Positions 1-8,276 of a stretch of DNA of 64,000 bases are shown piece after piece. Numbering within the stretch: position 1 is the first letter of the stretch; the number at the start of each line of letters is the position of its first letter. Source of the DNA: Arthrobacter sp. SLBN-112 (GTDB taxonomy: Bacteria > Actinomycetota > Actinomycetes > Actinomycetales > Micrococcaceae); the NCBI RefSeq assembly GCF_006715225.1, contig NZ_VFMU01000001.1, positions 2,480,001-2,544,000 on the forward strand. Direction: 5' to 3'. Under the pieces are notes generated by a model. That model had not been told where the DNA came from and did no database searches. It was given only the letters and a program-made list of their open reading frames with translations. The position numbers and the translations under genes are program-made.

Positions 1-184
1 GACCATGCGCCTGAACAGGATGTACCCGGGATCGCAGTCCAAGCCCGCCCTGGACGCCGTGCTCATCCCCAAGCCCAAGACCGCGCGGATCGGCGGCCGG
101 GACCTGCAGGACGCCGAGATCCTGGAATGGGCCAACGGCGTGATCCGGAACATTTTCTCCGATGCCCCGCTGGCGGTGAGTTAG
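1..184 (+). CDS. mfd: Transcription-repair coupling factor Mfd, C-terminal fragment
   Basis: The frame starting at base 2 is open from the window edge and ends with TAG at 182-184, giving about 60 residues that include RLNRMYPGS and an acidic/hydrophobic tail. This resembles the extreme C-terminus (TRCF domain) of actinobacterial Mfd, the SF2 translocase that removes stalled RNA polymerase and recruits UvrA. The gene begins outside the window, so the helicase motifs cannot be seen. The identification rests on memory of the family tail around the RMYPG motif. The next gene starts within a few bases of the stop on the same strand. Confidence 0.65.
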   Translation, partial: TMRLNRMYPGSQSKPALDAVLIPKPKTARIGGRDLQDAEILEWANGVIRNIFSDAPLAVS

Positions 185-190
185 GACTTG

Positions 191-1003
191 ATGGGAGGAC
201 ACCACGCCGCGTCGGGAGCCGCGGCGTGGGTAGCTGTTGCGTCCACCGGCCCCTACACCCTGGGTTGGTATCCGCTGGACCCCACGGGAATCCTCATCGG
301 CGGCATGGCCACCGCGGGCACGGCGCTGGTGTGCGACTGGGACCACCGGGCAAGTACGGTGGCCCACTCGCTGCCGCCGCTGTCCAACGTGATCGCGCGC
401 GGCATCGAGAACGCCAGCGGGGGCCATCGGCAGGGCACGCACTCCATCCTGGGTGCCGCGGTCTTCGTGTTCTTGGCGGGCCTGGCGTCGCAGGTGCACA
501 TGGACACCGGCTGGGGCCGCCTGTCCGTGGGGGCCGGGCTGCTGTGCATGTTCCTGATCAACATTGCAGCCAAGGCCCTGAAGCTTTTTCCCAAGAGCGG
601 CTTCATCTCCAACTGGATTTTTGCGCTGGTGATGGCCGGCCTGGTCACGGTGTACGCGCCGGATCAGTGGACCTGGCTGCCCACATCGATGCTGATCGGG
701 GTGGTGGTGCACATCGTCGGCGACCTCATCACCACCGGGGGAGTGCCGCTGCTGTGGCCGCTGGTGGTCCGGCCACCGAAAATGCTGCGCCGGCTGCCGC
801 TGCTGCGAAACGTCTGGCGGGCCAACGGCGCCCTGTCCCTGCCACTGCTGGGGCGTGCCGGTTCCAAACGGGAGTGGCTGGTGCTGATCCCGGTCAGTGC
901 CTACGCCATGGTGGGCATGTCCATGGCCGGATGGGCCATCGCACAACACCACTGGGGCCGCGTGGCCGCTGCCGCGGGCGCGTGGATTAGGCTGTGGTTC
1001 TAG
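191..1003 (+). CDS. YdjM/DUF457-type membrane-bound metal-dependent hydrolase
   Basis: This is a 270-residue integral membrane protein. Metal-ligand motifs of the YdjM (DUF457) family are visible: GHH near residue 3, DWDH near residue 49, the GGHRQGTHS block near residue 77 and HIVGDLITTGG near residue 175, interspersed with about five hydrophobic segments. Family members are called inner-membrane metal-dependent hydrolases from these motifs, and their substrates are generally unknown. I chose ATG 191; a TTG three bases earlier is in frame. No clear Shine-Dalgarno sequence is present, and the gene starts 6 bases after the mfd stop, so translational coupling is likely. It is followed by a strong terminator at 1069-1104. 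Confidence 0.75.
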   Translation: MGGHHAASGAAAWVAVASTGPYTLGWYPLDPTGILIGGMATAGTALVCDWDHRASTVAHSLPPLSNVIARGIENASGGHRQGTHSILGAAVFVFLAGLASQVHMDTGWGRLSVGAGLLCMFLINIAAKALKLFPKSGFISNWIFALVMAGLVTVYAPDQWTWLPTSMLIGVVVHIVGDLITTGGVPLLWPLVVRPPKMLRRLPLLRNVWRANGALSLPLLGRAGSKREWLVLIPVSAYAMVGMSMAGWAIAQHHWGRVAAAAGAWIRLWF

Positions 1004-1068
1004 CGGGCAGCGCCTTTCACCAGCAGGCAGCAATGCCGGTGGAAGGAGCCATGCCGGCTGAAGACAGC

Positions 1069-1104
1069 AACGGACCGGCGGACAATGTCCGCCGGTCCGT
1101 TTTG
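1069..1104. terminator. Bidirectional intrinsic terminator
   Basis: A perfect long inverted repeat (ACGGACCGGCGGACA and its complement, loop of about 3 nt) is followed on the plus strand by GTTTTG. It lies between the convergent ends of the YdjM-like gene (plus) and the 87-residue membrane protein (minus), so it can serve both. Confidence 0.85.
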
Positions 1105-1128
1105 CTGTGCCGTTCTTTGGCTTGAAGT

Positions 1129-1392
1129 TTAGTGCTCGCCGGCAGAGTCGGAACGGCCGAGGATGGTCTGCGGAATCCAGAATGCCAGCGCAAACAGGAC
1201 CAGGCAGGCGGCCATGGGCCACGGGTTGCCCAGGGTGAGGAATGACAGCGAGTAGATGGCGCCCAGGAACAGGACGAAGCAGACAACGAAGAGGATCACG
1301 CTGGTGGCGAGGTTGTTCTCGTTCTGCGGGGTCCGGACGGACTCCGCATTGGACGCCGTGTCCCGGCTGGACGCGTTGATCTGGCTGGACAT
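1129..1392 (-). CDS. Small two-TM membrane protein, function unknown
   Basis: This is an 87-residue protein with a polar N-terminus (MSSQINASS...) and two hydrophobic segments (about residues 30-50 and 56-75), ending in a short polar tail. The start at 1392 was chosen over a longer open frame because a good GGAGGA Shine-Dalgarno sits at about 1397-1402, and codons upstream of it overlap deoC and look non-coding. The stop is 25 bases from the terminator at 1069-1104. It lies 52 bases downstream of deoC on the same strand and is probably co-transcribed. I recognise no family. Confidence 0.75.
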   Translation of the reverse strand: MSSQINASSRDTASNAESVRTPQNENNLATSVILFVVCFVLFLGAIYSLSFLTLGNPWPMAACLVLFALAFWIPQTILGRSDSAGEH

Positions 1393-1444
1393 GTGTTCCT
1401 CCTCAGCCCCGCGGGGCTTGTTCTGCGGCCGCCTCGGGTTCCGG

Positions 1445-2164
1445 TCAGTAAGCGGCTGAACCCTGTTCACCCTTGACAATGGCAATCCCGGAGCTGGCAC
1501 CAATTCGTGTTGCACCTGCTGCAATCATAGCCTGCGCGTCGGCCAGGGACCGTACGCCGCCGGAGGCCTTGACCCCCAGGTCCGGGCCAACGGTCCTGCG
1601 CATCAGGGCTACATCTTCAACGGTGGCACCGCCGCCGTTGAATCCGGTGGAGGTCTTCACGAAGTCCGCGCCGGCCTCCACGGCCGCCTGGCATGCCAGC
1701 ACCTTCTGCTCATCCGTGAGGAGGGCGGTTTCGATGATGACTTTCAGGATGGCACCGCCCGCGTGCACGGTCTCGGCAACCGCCGCGATGTCGTCCGTCA
1801 GGGCACCCTTGTCGCCTGCCCTCGCGGCGGCAATGTTGATCACCATGTCCACCTCGTCCGCCCCGTCCAGCACGGCGCCGCGGGCTTCGAATGACTTCAC
1901 ATCGGTGGGCGTGGCCCCCAGCGGAAAGCCCACCACGGAGCAGGTGAGGACGCCGGAGCCTTTGAGCGCGGTGGTGACCGTCTTGACCCAGATGGGGTTG
2001 ACGCAGACCGACTTGAACCGATACTTGGCCGCCTCCGCGCAGACCTTCAGCACGTCAGCCTCCGAGGCTTCGGGCTTGAGCAGCGTGTGGTCGATGTAGG
2101 AGGCGATGTCCGCGGCCCCGGCCGGATCAGCGGTTCCTGCGTGAACGGTGGCTTCGTTGCTCAT
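1445..2164 (-). CDS. deoC: Deoxyribose-phosphate aldolase
   Basis: This 239-residue class I aldolase cleaves 2-deoxyribose-5-phosphate to glyceraldehyde-3-phosphate and acetaldehyde in cytosolic deoxynucleoside salvage. Catalytic residues are visible: Asp106 in EVDMVIN, Schiff-base Lys170 in DFVKTSTGF, and the second active-site Lys199 in GVKASGGVR. The N-terminal YIDHTLLKP block is typical of DeoC, and the length is normal. The start is ATG 2164 with GAGAGGA upstream. A purine nucleoside phosphorylase lies about 9 kb away, consistent with nucleoside salvage, but the two are not in one operon. A perfect 13-nt palindrome sits 42-54 bases upstream (2206-2218). Confidence 0.97.
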   Translation of the reverse strand: MSNEATVHAGTADPAGAADIASYIDHTLLKPEASEADVLKVCAEAAKYRFKSVCVNPIWVKTVTTALKGSGVLTCSVVGFPLGATPTDVKSFEARGAVLDGADEVDMVINIAAARAGDKGALTDDIAAVAETVHAGGAILKVIIETALLTDEQKVLACQAAVEAGADFVKTSTGFNGGGATVEDVALMRRTVGPDLGVKASGGVRSLADAQAMIAAGATRIGASSGIAIVKGEQGSAAY

Positions 2165-2205
2165 GATGGTCCTCTCGAAGGGCCTTGTGGGCCCGGCGTT
2201 GACTC

Positions 2206-2218
2206 GGTTTCGGAAACC
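2206..2218. promoter_or_regulatory. Palindrome upstream of deoC (candidate operator)
   Basis: GGTTTC-G-GAAACC is a perfect 6-bp inverted repeat around one central base, in the 90-bp gap between deoC and the oxidoreductase gene. Its position fits an operator for deoC. The binding protein is unknown. Confidence 0.35.
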
Positions 2219-2254
2219 ATCTTGTCACAGCGCACCGCGCCGGAGGCGGCCCGC

Positions 2255-3127
2255 TCAGGCAGCCGACTGCAGGACCGGTGCTGCCGACGATGCGGACAGC
2301 AGCTGGGTGGCGCAGGCACCCGCCGCGGAGGCGGCTGCCACCAGCAGCCCCAGCCGGACGCCGTCGAACGCTGCTGCGTCACCGATGGCCCAGATTCCCG
2401 GGACGGATGTCCGGAAGTCGCGGCTGATCTCGATGCCCCCGCCGGGAGCGGTCCGCAGGCCGGCGCTGGCAGCGAGGCCGTCCCGGGAGACCCGCTCCTC
2501 GGCCAGGACCACCAGGTCGCCGGCCATGCTGCTGCCGTCCTCGAAGACCACGGCGGAGGAGGCGAGAGGGGAACCGGAGCCGCTGGAAACGGCAGCGGGG
2601 ATGACGGCGGCGGGCCGGGCGGTGGTGCGGATGGGCCGCACCCCTTTGGCCCGGAGCACCGCTTCGGCCTGCCCTGCCGCTGCGCCGGTGCCCACCAGGA
2701 TCCCCACGGGGCGCCGGCCCAGCTGCCTGGCGACTTCCTGTACTCCGTCCGCAATGCGTGGGGCGTCATCGATCGTGGAGTAGCTCAGGCACTGTCCGGC
2801 GCCGTCCACGGGGGCGGCTACGGGAGCCGATCCGGTGGCAATCACGAATTGGTCGTAGGCGAATTCCATGCCATCCGCCGTTGCCACGGTGCGCTTGGCG
2901 GCGTCGATGTGGCTGGCCGGCTGGCCGAAGCGCACGGAGACCTGGGGCAGCATGGCCAGCTCCAGCAGCTCTTCCGGGGTGTCGTCGCGGTTGCTCAGCA
3001 CCGTGATGGAGCCGTTGAACCGTGCGCGGTCCAATTGTGCCACCAGGGCCTGGGCGGCGGGGCCGGCGCCGGCGATGACGATGCGCGTAGCGGTGGAGGT
3101 GGACGTTGAGGGTGCCGGAGCGGACAT
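2255..3127 (-). CDS. Short FAD-dependent oxidoreductase (NirB-like N-terminal fold)
   Basis: This 290-residue protein belongs to the pyridine nucleotide-disulphide oxidoreductase superfamily. An FAD-binding Rossmann motif (VIAGAGPAAQAL, about residues 17-28), the ATGSAP motif near 97 and the C-terminal FAD motif IWAIGDAAAFDGVRLG near 245 are present. The protein ends right after the FAD-closing motif, so it lacks the interface domain, BFD cluster and siroheme domain of NirB. The NAD-binding loop (VGTGAAAGQ) is atypical. The start ATG 3127 is preceded by AAAGG. Downstream of the nirB-cobA-nnaR set on the same strand, it has its own promoter with a GlnR-like half-site, suggesting a nitrogen-related electron-transfer role. 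The substrate is unknown. Confidence 0.75.
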   Translation of the reverse strand: MSAPAPSTSTSTATRIVIAGAGPAAQALVAQLDRARFNGSITVLSNRDDTPEELLELAMLPQVSVRFGQPASHIDAAKRTVATADGMEFAYDQFVIATGSAPVAAPVDGAGQCLSYSTIDDAPRIADGVQEVARQLGRRPVGILVGTGAAAGQAEAVLRAKGVRPIRTTARPAAVIPAAVSSGSGSPLASSAVVFEDGSSMAGDLVVLAEERVSRDGLAASAGLRTAPGGGIEISRDFRTSVPGIWAIGDAAAFDGVRLGLLVAAASAAGACATQLLSASSAAPVLQSAA

Positions 3128-3182
3128 GTGCTGGCCCTTTCGCTGGTGGCCGGGAACCGGCCGGAACTTCGTGATGGAACCC

Positions 3183-3225
3183 AGCGTAGGGGTGTGCTTT
3201 TTCGGTTGTGTTACCCGTCCATTGC
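3183..3225 (-). promoter_or_regulatory. Promoter of the short FAD oxidoreductase with GlnR-like half-site
   Basis: On the minus strand a TACGCT -10 hexamer (3188-3183) is followed upstream, after 10 bp, by GAAAA (3203-3199) and, one 11-bp step further, GTAAC (3214-3210). GTNAC-n6-GAAAC is the GlnR half-site pattern of actinobacteria. The spacing to the -10 is the same as at nirB and narK. The next two 11-bp steps match poorly. Confidence 0.45.
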
Positions 3226-3253
3226 TGTTTCGCGGGCCCGTGTTCGCCAGTAT

Positions 3254-3267
3254 TTACCGGCCGGTAA
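3254..3267. promoter_or_regulatory. Perfect 14-bp palindrome upstream of the FAD oxidoreductase
   Basis: TTACCGGCCGGTAA is self-complementary over all 14 bases. It lies between the end of the NnaR-like gene and the oxidoreductase promoter, about 66 bp upstream of the putative -10. It could be an upstream operator. No copy was noticed at nirB or narK. Confidence 0.4.
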
Positions 3268-3353
3268 CAGAACCCGTGATGCATCTCTCATCCATCCGGC
3301 GCCGGACACAATTCCCCGTGTCCAGCGCCCCGGGCGGGCCCGCCCAACCACGC

Positions 3354-4535
3354 TTAGACGCGGATCCGGTACCCCCGCTTGACCACCGTTTCAATGAGTT
3401 TGCCGTCCGGCAGCGATGAACGCAGCCTGCTCACGGTCATGTCCAGCGCGTGCACGGAGCCCCGGAGTTCCAGCAGGTCGGAGAGTGATTCACGGGACAG
3501 GACAGCGCCGCCGGCACCCAGCAGGGCGCGCAGGAGCAGCAGGGGAGCGGGCGCCAGTTCCACTGCCTGGCCGTCGATCCGCAGGCTGCGGCCGCGAAGC
3601 TCGATGTTCCCCGAGCGGGTATCCAGCCGCCGGACATGGTTCAGCGCCAGGTGCTCGCACACCAGCCGGATGAGGGCCCCCATCCGGAACCGTTCCGGGA
3701 TCAGCGGGTTCAGCCCTGCGTCCAGGAGGGGCTGCGCGGTTACGGGACCCACCACGGCGGTGGTGACGTTCAGTTTCAGGCTCTCCACCAGCTGTTTGTA
3801 AAGGCCCATCTCATGGGCGGTGCTCCACATGGCGTCCACGGCGGGGGCGCTGGTGAAGGTCAGGACGTCCAGGTTTCCGCTGCAGGCGGCCTCGATCAGC
3901 CGCGGCAGCTTGTCCTCGCCGTCCGGCTTCACCCAGCGGTAAGGAGTGACAGTGAGGACGGTGGCGCCGGACATCCGCAGGCGCTCGATCTGGCGCACGT
4001 CCGTGTAGCCATGCAGCTGCATGGCGACGGTTTTGCCGCGCACGCCCTCGGTGAGCAGCATGTCCACCAGCGTGGAGGTGGTTTCGTCGCTGCTGATGCC
4101 GACGTCGGCAAGGCCGGCCGCGCGCACCGCACCGCGGGCTTTGGGTCCCCGAACGAACATGCGGGTGCTCCCGAGCGTTTCCAGCAGTTCGTCGCCGATG
4201 CCGAAGGAGTCCGCGGCTTCGCACCACCGGCGCATGCCGTAAGCGGTGGTGGCGATGCACAGGTCCGGCTTGGCGGCGATGATGGCCTTGGTGTCCTCGA
4301 TGAGCCGGATGTCCTCCTGGACGGGGGCGATCTTGAGCGCCGGCGCATGCAGCACTTCGGCACCCCGGCGCTCCAGGGCCTCGATCAGGTCGCGCGACCG
4401 CCGGTCCGAGGTCACGCCAATGCGGAACCCTTCCAGCGGCGACTCCGCGGCATCGGTGGCTTCGTCGGCCTGCGGCGCCGGTTCGGCCTGGGTTGGGTCA
4501 GCCTGGGCCGCTTCAGCCGGTGCAAGTGCAGTCAT
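3354..4535 (-). CDS. nnaR: Uroporphyrinogen-III synthase-domain transcriptional regulator (HemD-winged helix, NnaR-like)
   Basis: This 393-residue, two-domain protein has a HemD-like domain at about residues 35-285 (FRIGVTSDRRSRDLIEALERR onward) and an OmpR/PhoB-type winged helix at about residues 300-393, with the LDMTVSRLRSSL recognition region and the terminal GYRIRV wing. The same architecture is found in NnaR of Streptomyces and Mycobacterium, an activator of nitrate/nitrite assimilation that works alongside GlnR. Immediate linkage to cobA and nirB supports that role here. A residual or real uroporphyrinogen-III synthase activity is possible. The start ATG 4535 was chosen for its AAAGGA at about 9 bp; ATG 4553, overlapping the cobA stop, is the alternative. 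Confidence 0.8.
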   Translation of the reverse strand: MTALAPAEAAQADPTQAEPAPQADEATDAAESPLEGFRIGVTSDRRSRDLIEALERRGAEVLHAPALKIAPVQEDIRLIEDTKAIIAAKPDLCIATTAYGMRRWCEAADSFGIGDELLETLGSTRMFVRGPKARGAVRAAGLADVGISSDETTSTLVDMLLTEGVRGKTVAMQLHGYTDVRQIERLRMSGATVLTVTPYRWVKPDGEDKLPRLIEAACSGNLDVLTFTSAPAVDAMWSTAHEMGLYKQLVESLKLNVTTAVVGPVTAQPLLDAGLNPLIPERFRMGALIRLVCEHLALNHVRRLDTRSGNIELRGRSLRIDGQAVELAPAPLLLLRALLGAGGAVLSRESLSDLLELRGSVHALDMTVSRLRSSLPDGKLIETVVKRGYRIRV

Positions 4536-4549
4536 GGGGGTCAATCCTT

Positions 4550-5581
4550 TCATGATCCCAGCAGCGAGGCCGCAAGCCTGTCCAGGTCTGCGGCGGCAGC
4601 GGCGTGGTTCCGGTTGGCTTCTGCCACCCGGACCACCTCGCCGATGACCAGCACTGCCGGGTTGCTGCAGCGGGCCGCGGCGGAGGTGATGGTGCCGAGG
4701 TCTGCGATGGTGGTCCGCTGGCCGGGCCGGTAGCCGCGTTCCACCACGGCCATGGGCATGTCGGGGCGCATACCGGCGCGGCGCAAGCCCGCCGCCAGCT
4801 GGTGGAGGGTGCCGATGCCCATCAGCACCACGATCGTCCCGCCCAGGCCGGCAAGGTGGTGGTGCTCCTTCTCCGTTAGCGGCGCGTGCCCGGAGACCAC
4901 GGTGAACATGTGGCTGACTTCGCGGTGCGTTACCGGGATACCGGCGGCGGCCGGGACCGAAATGGCGCTGGTGACGCCGGACACTACCTGGACCTGGACG
5001 CCCGCGGCCACGCAGGCGGCAACTTCCTCCCCGCCGCGGCCAAAGACGTAGGGGTCGCCGCCCTTGAGGCGGACCACGTTGTTTCCGGCCAGCGCGCTCT
5101 CCACCATCAGCTTTTCGATGTCCGACTGGCTGACCTTGTGGTGCCCGGGCTTCTTTCCGACGTCCACCAGTTCCGCGGACGTCAGCAGCGGCAGTTCCTG
5201 GTAGGGCGCCAGGCGGTCGTAGAACACGACGTCGGCATCACGGAGTGCCTTGAGGGCTGCCACCGTAAGCAGGTCCCCGGTGCCGGGGCCGCCGCCCACC
5301 AGGGTGACGTGTCCGGCGGGGCCGGCGGCCGGCTCGGCAGCGACGGGAATGCCGGTCTTCCGGCAGCGCTCCAGGAACGCGTCCCAGCCGGGTTGTCCGT
5401 CCTCGACGGCGGCAACCAGGAACAGCCGCTCCGGCAGGTGGACGAACCGGGCCTCGGCCGGGCTGCCAAGGCGGTGCACGACGGCGCCCGCGGCTTCGTA
5501 CCGCCGCACCGCCTGCCGCGCGGCAGTGGGGCTGCCGGCCACCACGACGTTCCGGCCGGTGAGGTCGATACTGAGCTGCAT
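4550..5581 (-). CDS. cobA: Uroporphyrinogen-III C-methyltransferase with degenerate CysG N-terminal region
   Basis: This 343-residue SAM-dependent methyltransferase converts uroporphyrinogen III to precorrin-2, the first step to siroheme needed by NirB. The SUMT domain spans about residues 90-330, with VTLVGGGPGTGDLLT and the VRLKGGDPYVFGRGGEE block near 167-184. The first 85 residues (DLTGRNVVVAGSPTAARQAV...) resemble the Rossmann part of the precorrin-2 dehydrogenase half of CysG but are too short to be complete. The remaining oxidation and ferrochelation steps may therefore need another protein. The start ATG 5581 lies 2 bases after the nirB stop, so it is part of the nirB operon. Confidence 0.93.
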   Translation of the reverse strand: MQLSIDLTGRNVVVAGSPTAARQAVRRYEAAGAVVHRLGSPAEARFVHLPERLFLVAAVEDGQPGWDAFLERCRKTGIPVAAEPAAGPAGHVTLVGGGPGTGDLLTVAALKALRDADVVFYDRLAPYQELPLLTSAELVDVGKKPGHHKVSQSDIEKLMVESALAGNNVVRLKGGDPYVFGRGGEEVAACVAAGVQVQVVSGVTSAISVPAAAGIPVTHREVSHMFTVVSGHAPLTEKEHHHLAGLGGTIVVLMGIGTLHQLAAGLRRAGMRPDMPMAVVERGYRPGQRTTIADLGTITSAAARCSNPAVLVIGEVVRVAEANRNHAAAAADLDRLAASLLGS

Positions 5582-5583
5582 GG

Positions 5584-8226
5584 CTATGCCTCGTTTCCGA
5601 TGGTTTCGGCTGTGGCGGGGCGGACCGGGATGGACGCGCCGATCAGGACCTTCCCTTTTTCCTCAGGCGTGGCCGGGCGCATCTGGCCGCGCTCATCCGG
5701 GACGAAGGTGATGGAGTCGTCCTTCTGGTCCGGTGCATTGACGAACGAGCGGAACCTGCGCAGCCGCTCGGGATCCTTGAGGGTGTCTGCCCATTCGTCG
5801 ACGTAGGTGTCCACGTGCTTGGCCATGGCCGCCTCAAGGTCCGCGGCAATGCCCAGGGTGTCCTTGACCACGACGTCCTCAACGTGCTTGATGCCGCCGT
5901 CGAGCTCCTCCTGCCAGCGGGCCGTGCGCTGCAAGCGGTCCGCGGTGCGGATGTAGTACATGAAGTAGCGGTCGATGTACTTGATGAGCGTTTCATCGTC
6001 CAGGTCCTTGGCCAGGAGCTGGGCGTGGGCCGGGGTGGCTCCGCCGTTGCCGCCCACGTACAGGTTCCAGCCGTCGGCTGTGGCGATTACGCCCACGTCC
6101 TTGCCGCGGGCCTCGGCGCATTCACGGGCGCAGCCGGAGACGCCCATCTTGAGCTTGTGCGGGCTGCGCAGGCCGCGGTACCGCAGTTCCAGCTGGATGG
6201 CCATGGCCACCGAATCCTGGACGCCGAAGCGGCACCACGTGGAACCGACGCAGGACTTCACCGTCCGCAGGCTCTTGCCATAGGCCTGGCCGGACTCGAA
6301 TCCGGCGTCCACCAGTTCCTTCCAGATCTCCGGCAGCTGCTCCAGCCGGGCGCCGAACATGTCGATCCGCTGGCCGCCGGTGATCTTGGTGTACAGGCCG
6401 TACTTCTCGGCCACGGCGGCGATGACGCCAAGCTTCTTGGGGGTGATCTCGCCGCCGGCGATGCGGGGGACGACGGAGTAAGTACCGTCCTTCTGCATGT
6501 TGGCGAGGGCGCGGTCGTTGGTGTCCTGCAGGGTGCCGCGGCCGGCGTCCAGGACGTAGGCGCTGTTCTGGCTGGCCAGGATGTTGGCGATGGTGGGCTT
6601 GCAGATGTCGCAGCCGGCGCCGGTGCCGTACTTGGCCATGATCTCTTCGAAGGAGGTCAGTTCCAGGACGCGGATGGCGTCGAACAGTTCCTGGCGGGAG
6701 AGCTCGATGTGCTCGCAGAGGGCCTTGGAGACCTCGACGCCGGACTTGGTCAGCTCGGTTTCCAGCAGCTTCTTCAGCATGGGGACGCAGGAACCGCACT
6801 GGGTGCCGGCCCGGGTGCAGCCCTTCAGCTCGCCCAGTTCCTGGACCGGGGCGTTGCCCTCGCAGGCACCGCAGCCGTTGATGGCGTCGCGGATGCTGCC
6901 GGCGGTGACGTTGTTGCAGGAGCAGAGGGTGGCGTCGTCGGGAAGTTCGGTTTCGGGGGCCTCGCCGCCGCCGGCCGCACTCAGGAACGCGCCGGGCTCT
7001 GCCGGGAGTTCGCGGCCCAGGAGGGGGCGCAGGCTCATGTAGGGGGAGGCGTCGCCGACGAAGATGCCGCCCAGGAGGGTCTTGGCATCGTCCGTCGTCA
7101 CGATCTTCTGGTAGACGCCCCGGGCGGGATCGGCGTAGACGATCTCGAGGGCGTGTTCGGTGCGGGCGAAGGCGTCGCCGAAGCTGGCCACGTCAACGCC
7201 GGAAAGCTTCAGCTTGGTGGCGGTATCGAAACCGGGGAAGGTGGCGTCCCCGCCGTGCAGCCGGTCGGCGACGATTTCCGCCATGGTGTTGGCGGGTGCC
7301 ACCAGGCCCAGGCACATGCCGCCGTAGTTGGCCACTTCACCGATGGCCCAGATGCCATCCACCTCGGTGGCGCAGTAGTCGTTGATGACCACACCGCCGC
7401 GCTGGCCCAGGCTGAAGAGCTGGTCTTCGCCGTCGGCGGCGCGGAAGAGCTCATCGCGGGGCTTCACGCCGACCGCGACGATCACCAGGTCGGCCGGGAT
7501 GATGCGCTGGTCCGCCATCAGCACTCCGGTGACCTGGCCGTCGTCGTCCGTCAAAATCTCCGAGGGGAACACGCCGCCGTGCACTTCGAAGCCTTTCGCC
7601 TCGATGAGGCGGCCCAGGGCCTGGCCGGCGCCCTCGTCCAGCTGGGTGTTCATCAGCCACGGCGCACCGTTAATGACAACGGGGGTGGCGCCCAGTTGCT
7701 CGGTGCCGGCGGCCGACTCGAGCCCCAGGAGACCGCCGCCGATGGTAACGGCGTTGACCTTGCGGCCCAGCCTGGTGGTGAGTTCGGCGAGGGCCTTGTT
7801 GATGGCCCACACGTCCTCAAGGGTGCGGTAGACGTGGGCGTGTTCGGCACCGGGGATGGGCAGGCGGACGGCGTCCGAACCGGTGGCCACCACCAGCTCG
7901 TCATACTCGTAGGCGTTCCCGGCAGCAGTCTGCACCGTCTTTGCGCCTGCGTCGATCTTCACCACGCGCTCGCCGGTCTTCAGGACCAGGGAGCCGTGGT
8001 CCCACATCGAAGCCGTTCCCAAGGTGAGGTCCACCCCGGTATCGGTGAGTGCCTTGGAGAGTGCCACCCGGTCGTAGGGGAGGTGGGCTTCTTCGGTGAG
8101 GACCGTGACATGCCAGCCGTCGAGGCCGCGGGCATGCATGGCGTCCGCAAAACGGTGGGCCGCTGGGCCGCCGCCGGCGACGACGATGCGGCGCGGAGTC
8201 TCTGTGCTTGAAGTCTGTTCGGTCAC
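5584..8226 (-). CDS. nirB: Assimilatory nitrite reductase [NAD(P)H], large subunit
   Basis: This 880-residue cytosolic enzyme reduces nitrite to ammonium. From the N-terminus it has an FAD/NAD(P) reductase module (VVAGGGPAAHRFADAM; IWAIGEVANYGG near 290), a BFD-type [2Fe-2S] domain with CSCNN and GTQCGSC near residues 430-480, and the ferredoxin-sulfite/nitrite reductase halves. The siroheme-[4Fe-4S] ligands appear as CVGSTWC and CARECAEAR near residues 660 and 705. The length is normal for NirB. It starts with GTG 8226, preceded by GAAAGG. It is first in the minus-strand operon nirB-cobA-nnaR. Its small subunit NirD is encoded divergently rather than downstream. A four-unit GlnR-like array overlaps the -35 region. 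Confidence 0.97.
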   Translation of the reverse strand: MTEQTSSTETPRRIVVAGGGPAAHRFADAMHARGLDGWHVTVLTEEAHLPYDRVALSKALTDTGVDLTLGTASMWDHGSLVLKTGERVVKIDAGAKTVQTAAGNAYEYDELVVATGSDAVRLPIPGAEHAHVYRTLEDVWAINKALAELTTRLGRKVNAVTIGGGLLGLESAAGTEQLGATPVVINGAPWLMNTQLDEGAGQALGRLIEAKGFEVHGGVFPSEILTDDDGQVTGVLMADQRIIPADLVIVAVGVKPRDELFRAADGEDQLFSLGQRGGVVINDYCATEVDGIWAIGEVANYGGMCLGLVAPANTMAEIVADRLHGGDATFPGFDTATKLKLSGVDVASFGDAFARTEHALEIVYADPARGVYQKIVTTDDAKTLLGGIFVGDASPYMSLRPLLGRELPAEPGAFLSAAGGGEAPETELPDDATLCSCNNVTAGSIRDAINGCGACEGNAPVQELGELKGCTRAGTQCGSCVPMLKKLLETELTKSGVEVSKALCEHIELSRQELFDAIRVLELTSFEEIMAKYGTGAGCDICKPTIANILASQNSAYVLDAGRGTLQDTNDRALANMQKDGTYSVVPRIAGGEITPKKLGVIAAVAEKYGLYTKITGGQRIDMFGARLEQLPEIWKELVDAGFESGQAYGKSLRTVKSCVGSTWCRFGVQDSVAMAIQLELRYRGLRSPHKLKMGVSGCARECAEARGKDVGVIATADGWNLYVGGNGGATPAHAQLLAKDLDDETLIKYIDRYFMYYIRTADRLQRTARWQEELDGGIKHVEDVVVKDTLGIAADLEAAMAKHVDTYVDEWADTLKDPERLRRFRSFVNAPDQKDDSITFVPDERGQMRPATPEEKGKVLIGASIPVRPATAETIGNEA

Positions 8227-8276
8227 TGTGGGCCTTTCGCATGGGCCGCAGACGGTGCTCTGCAGCTTGTGCCTCC

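Noticed and set aside
2255..3127. Pseudogene fragment of nirB
   Set aside because: The frame is complete from a good ribosome site to a stop after the closing FAD motif, with its own promoter; it is a short paralogue rather than debris.
5815..8211. 798-codon open frame antisense to nirB
   Set aside because: It lies entirely within nirB on the other strand, has low-complexity Gly/His/Val composition typical of mirrored high-GC codons, and no ribosome site or family motif.
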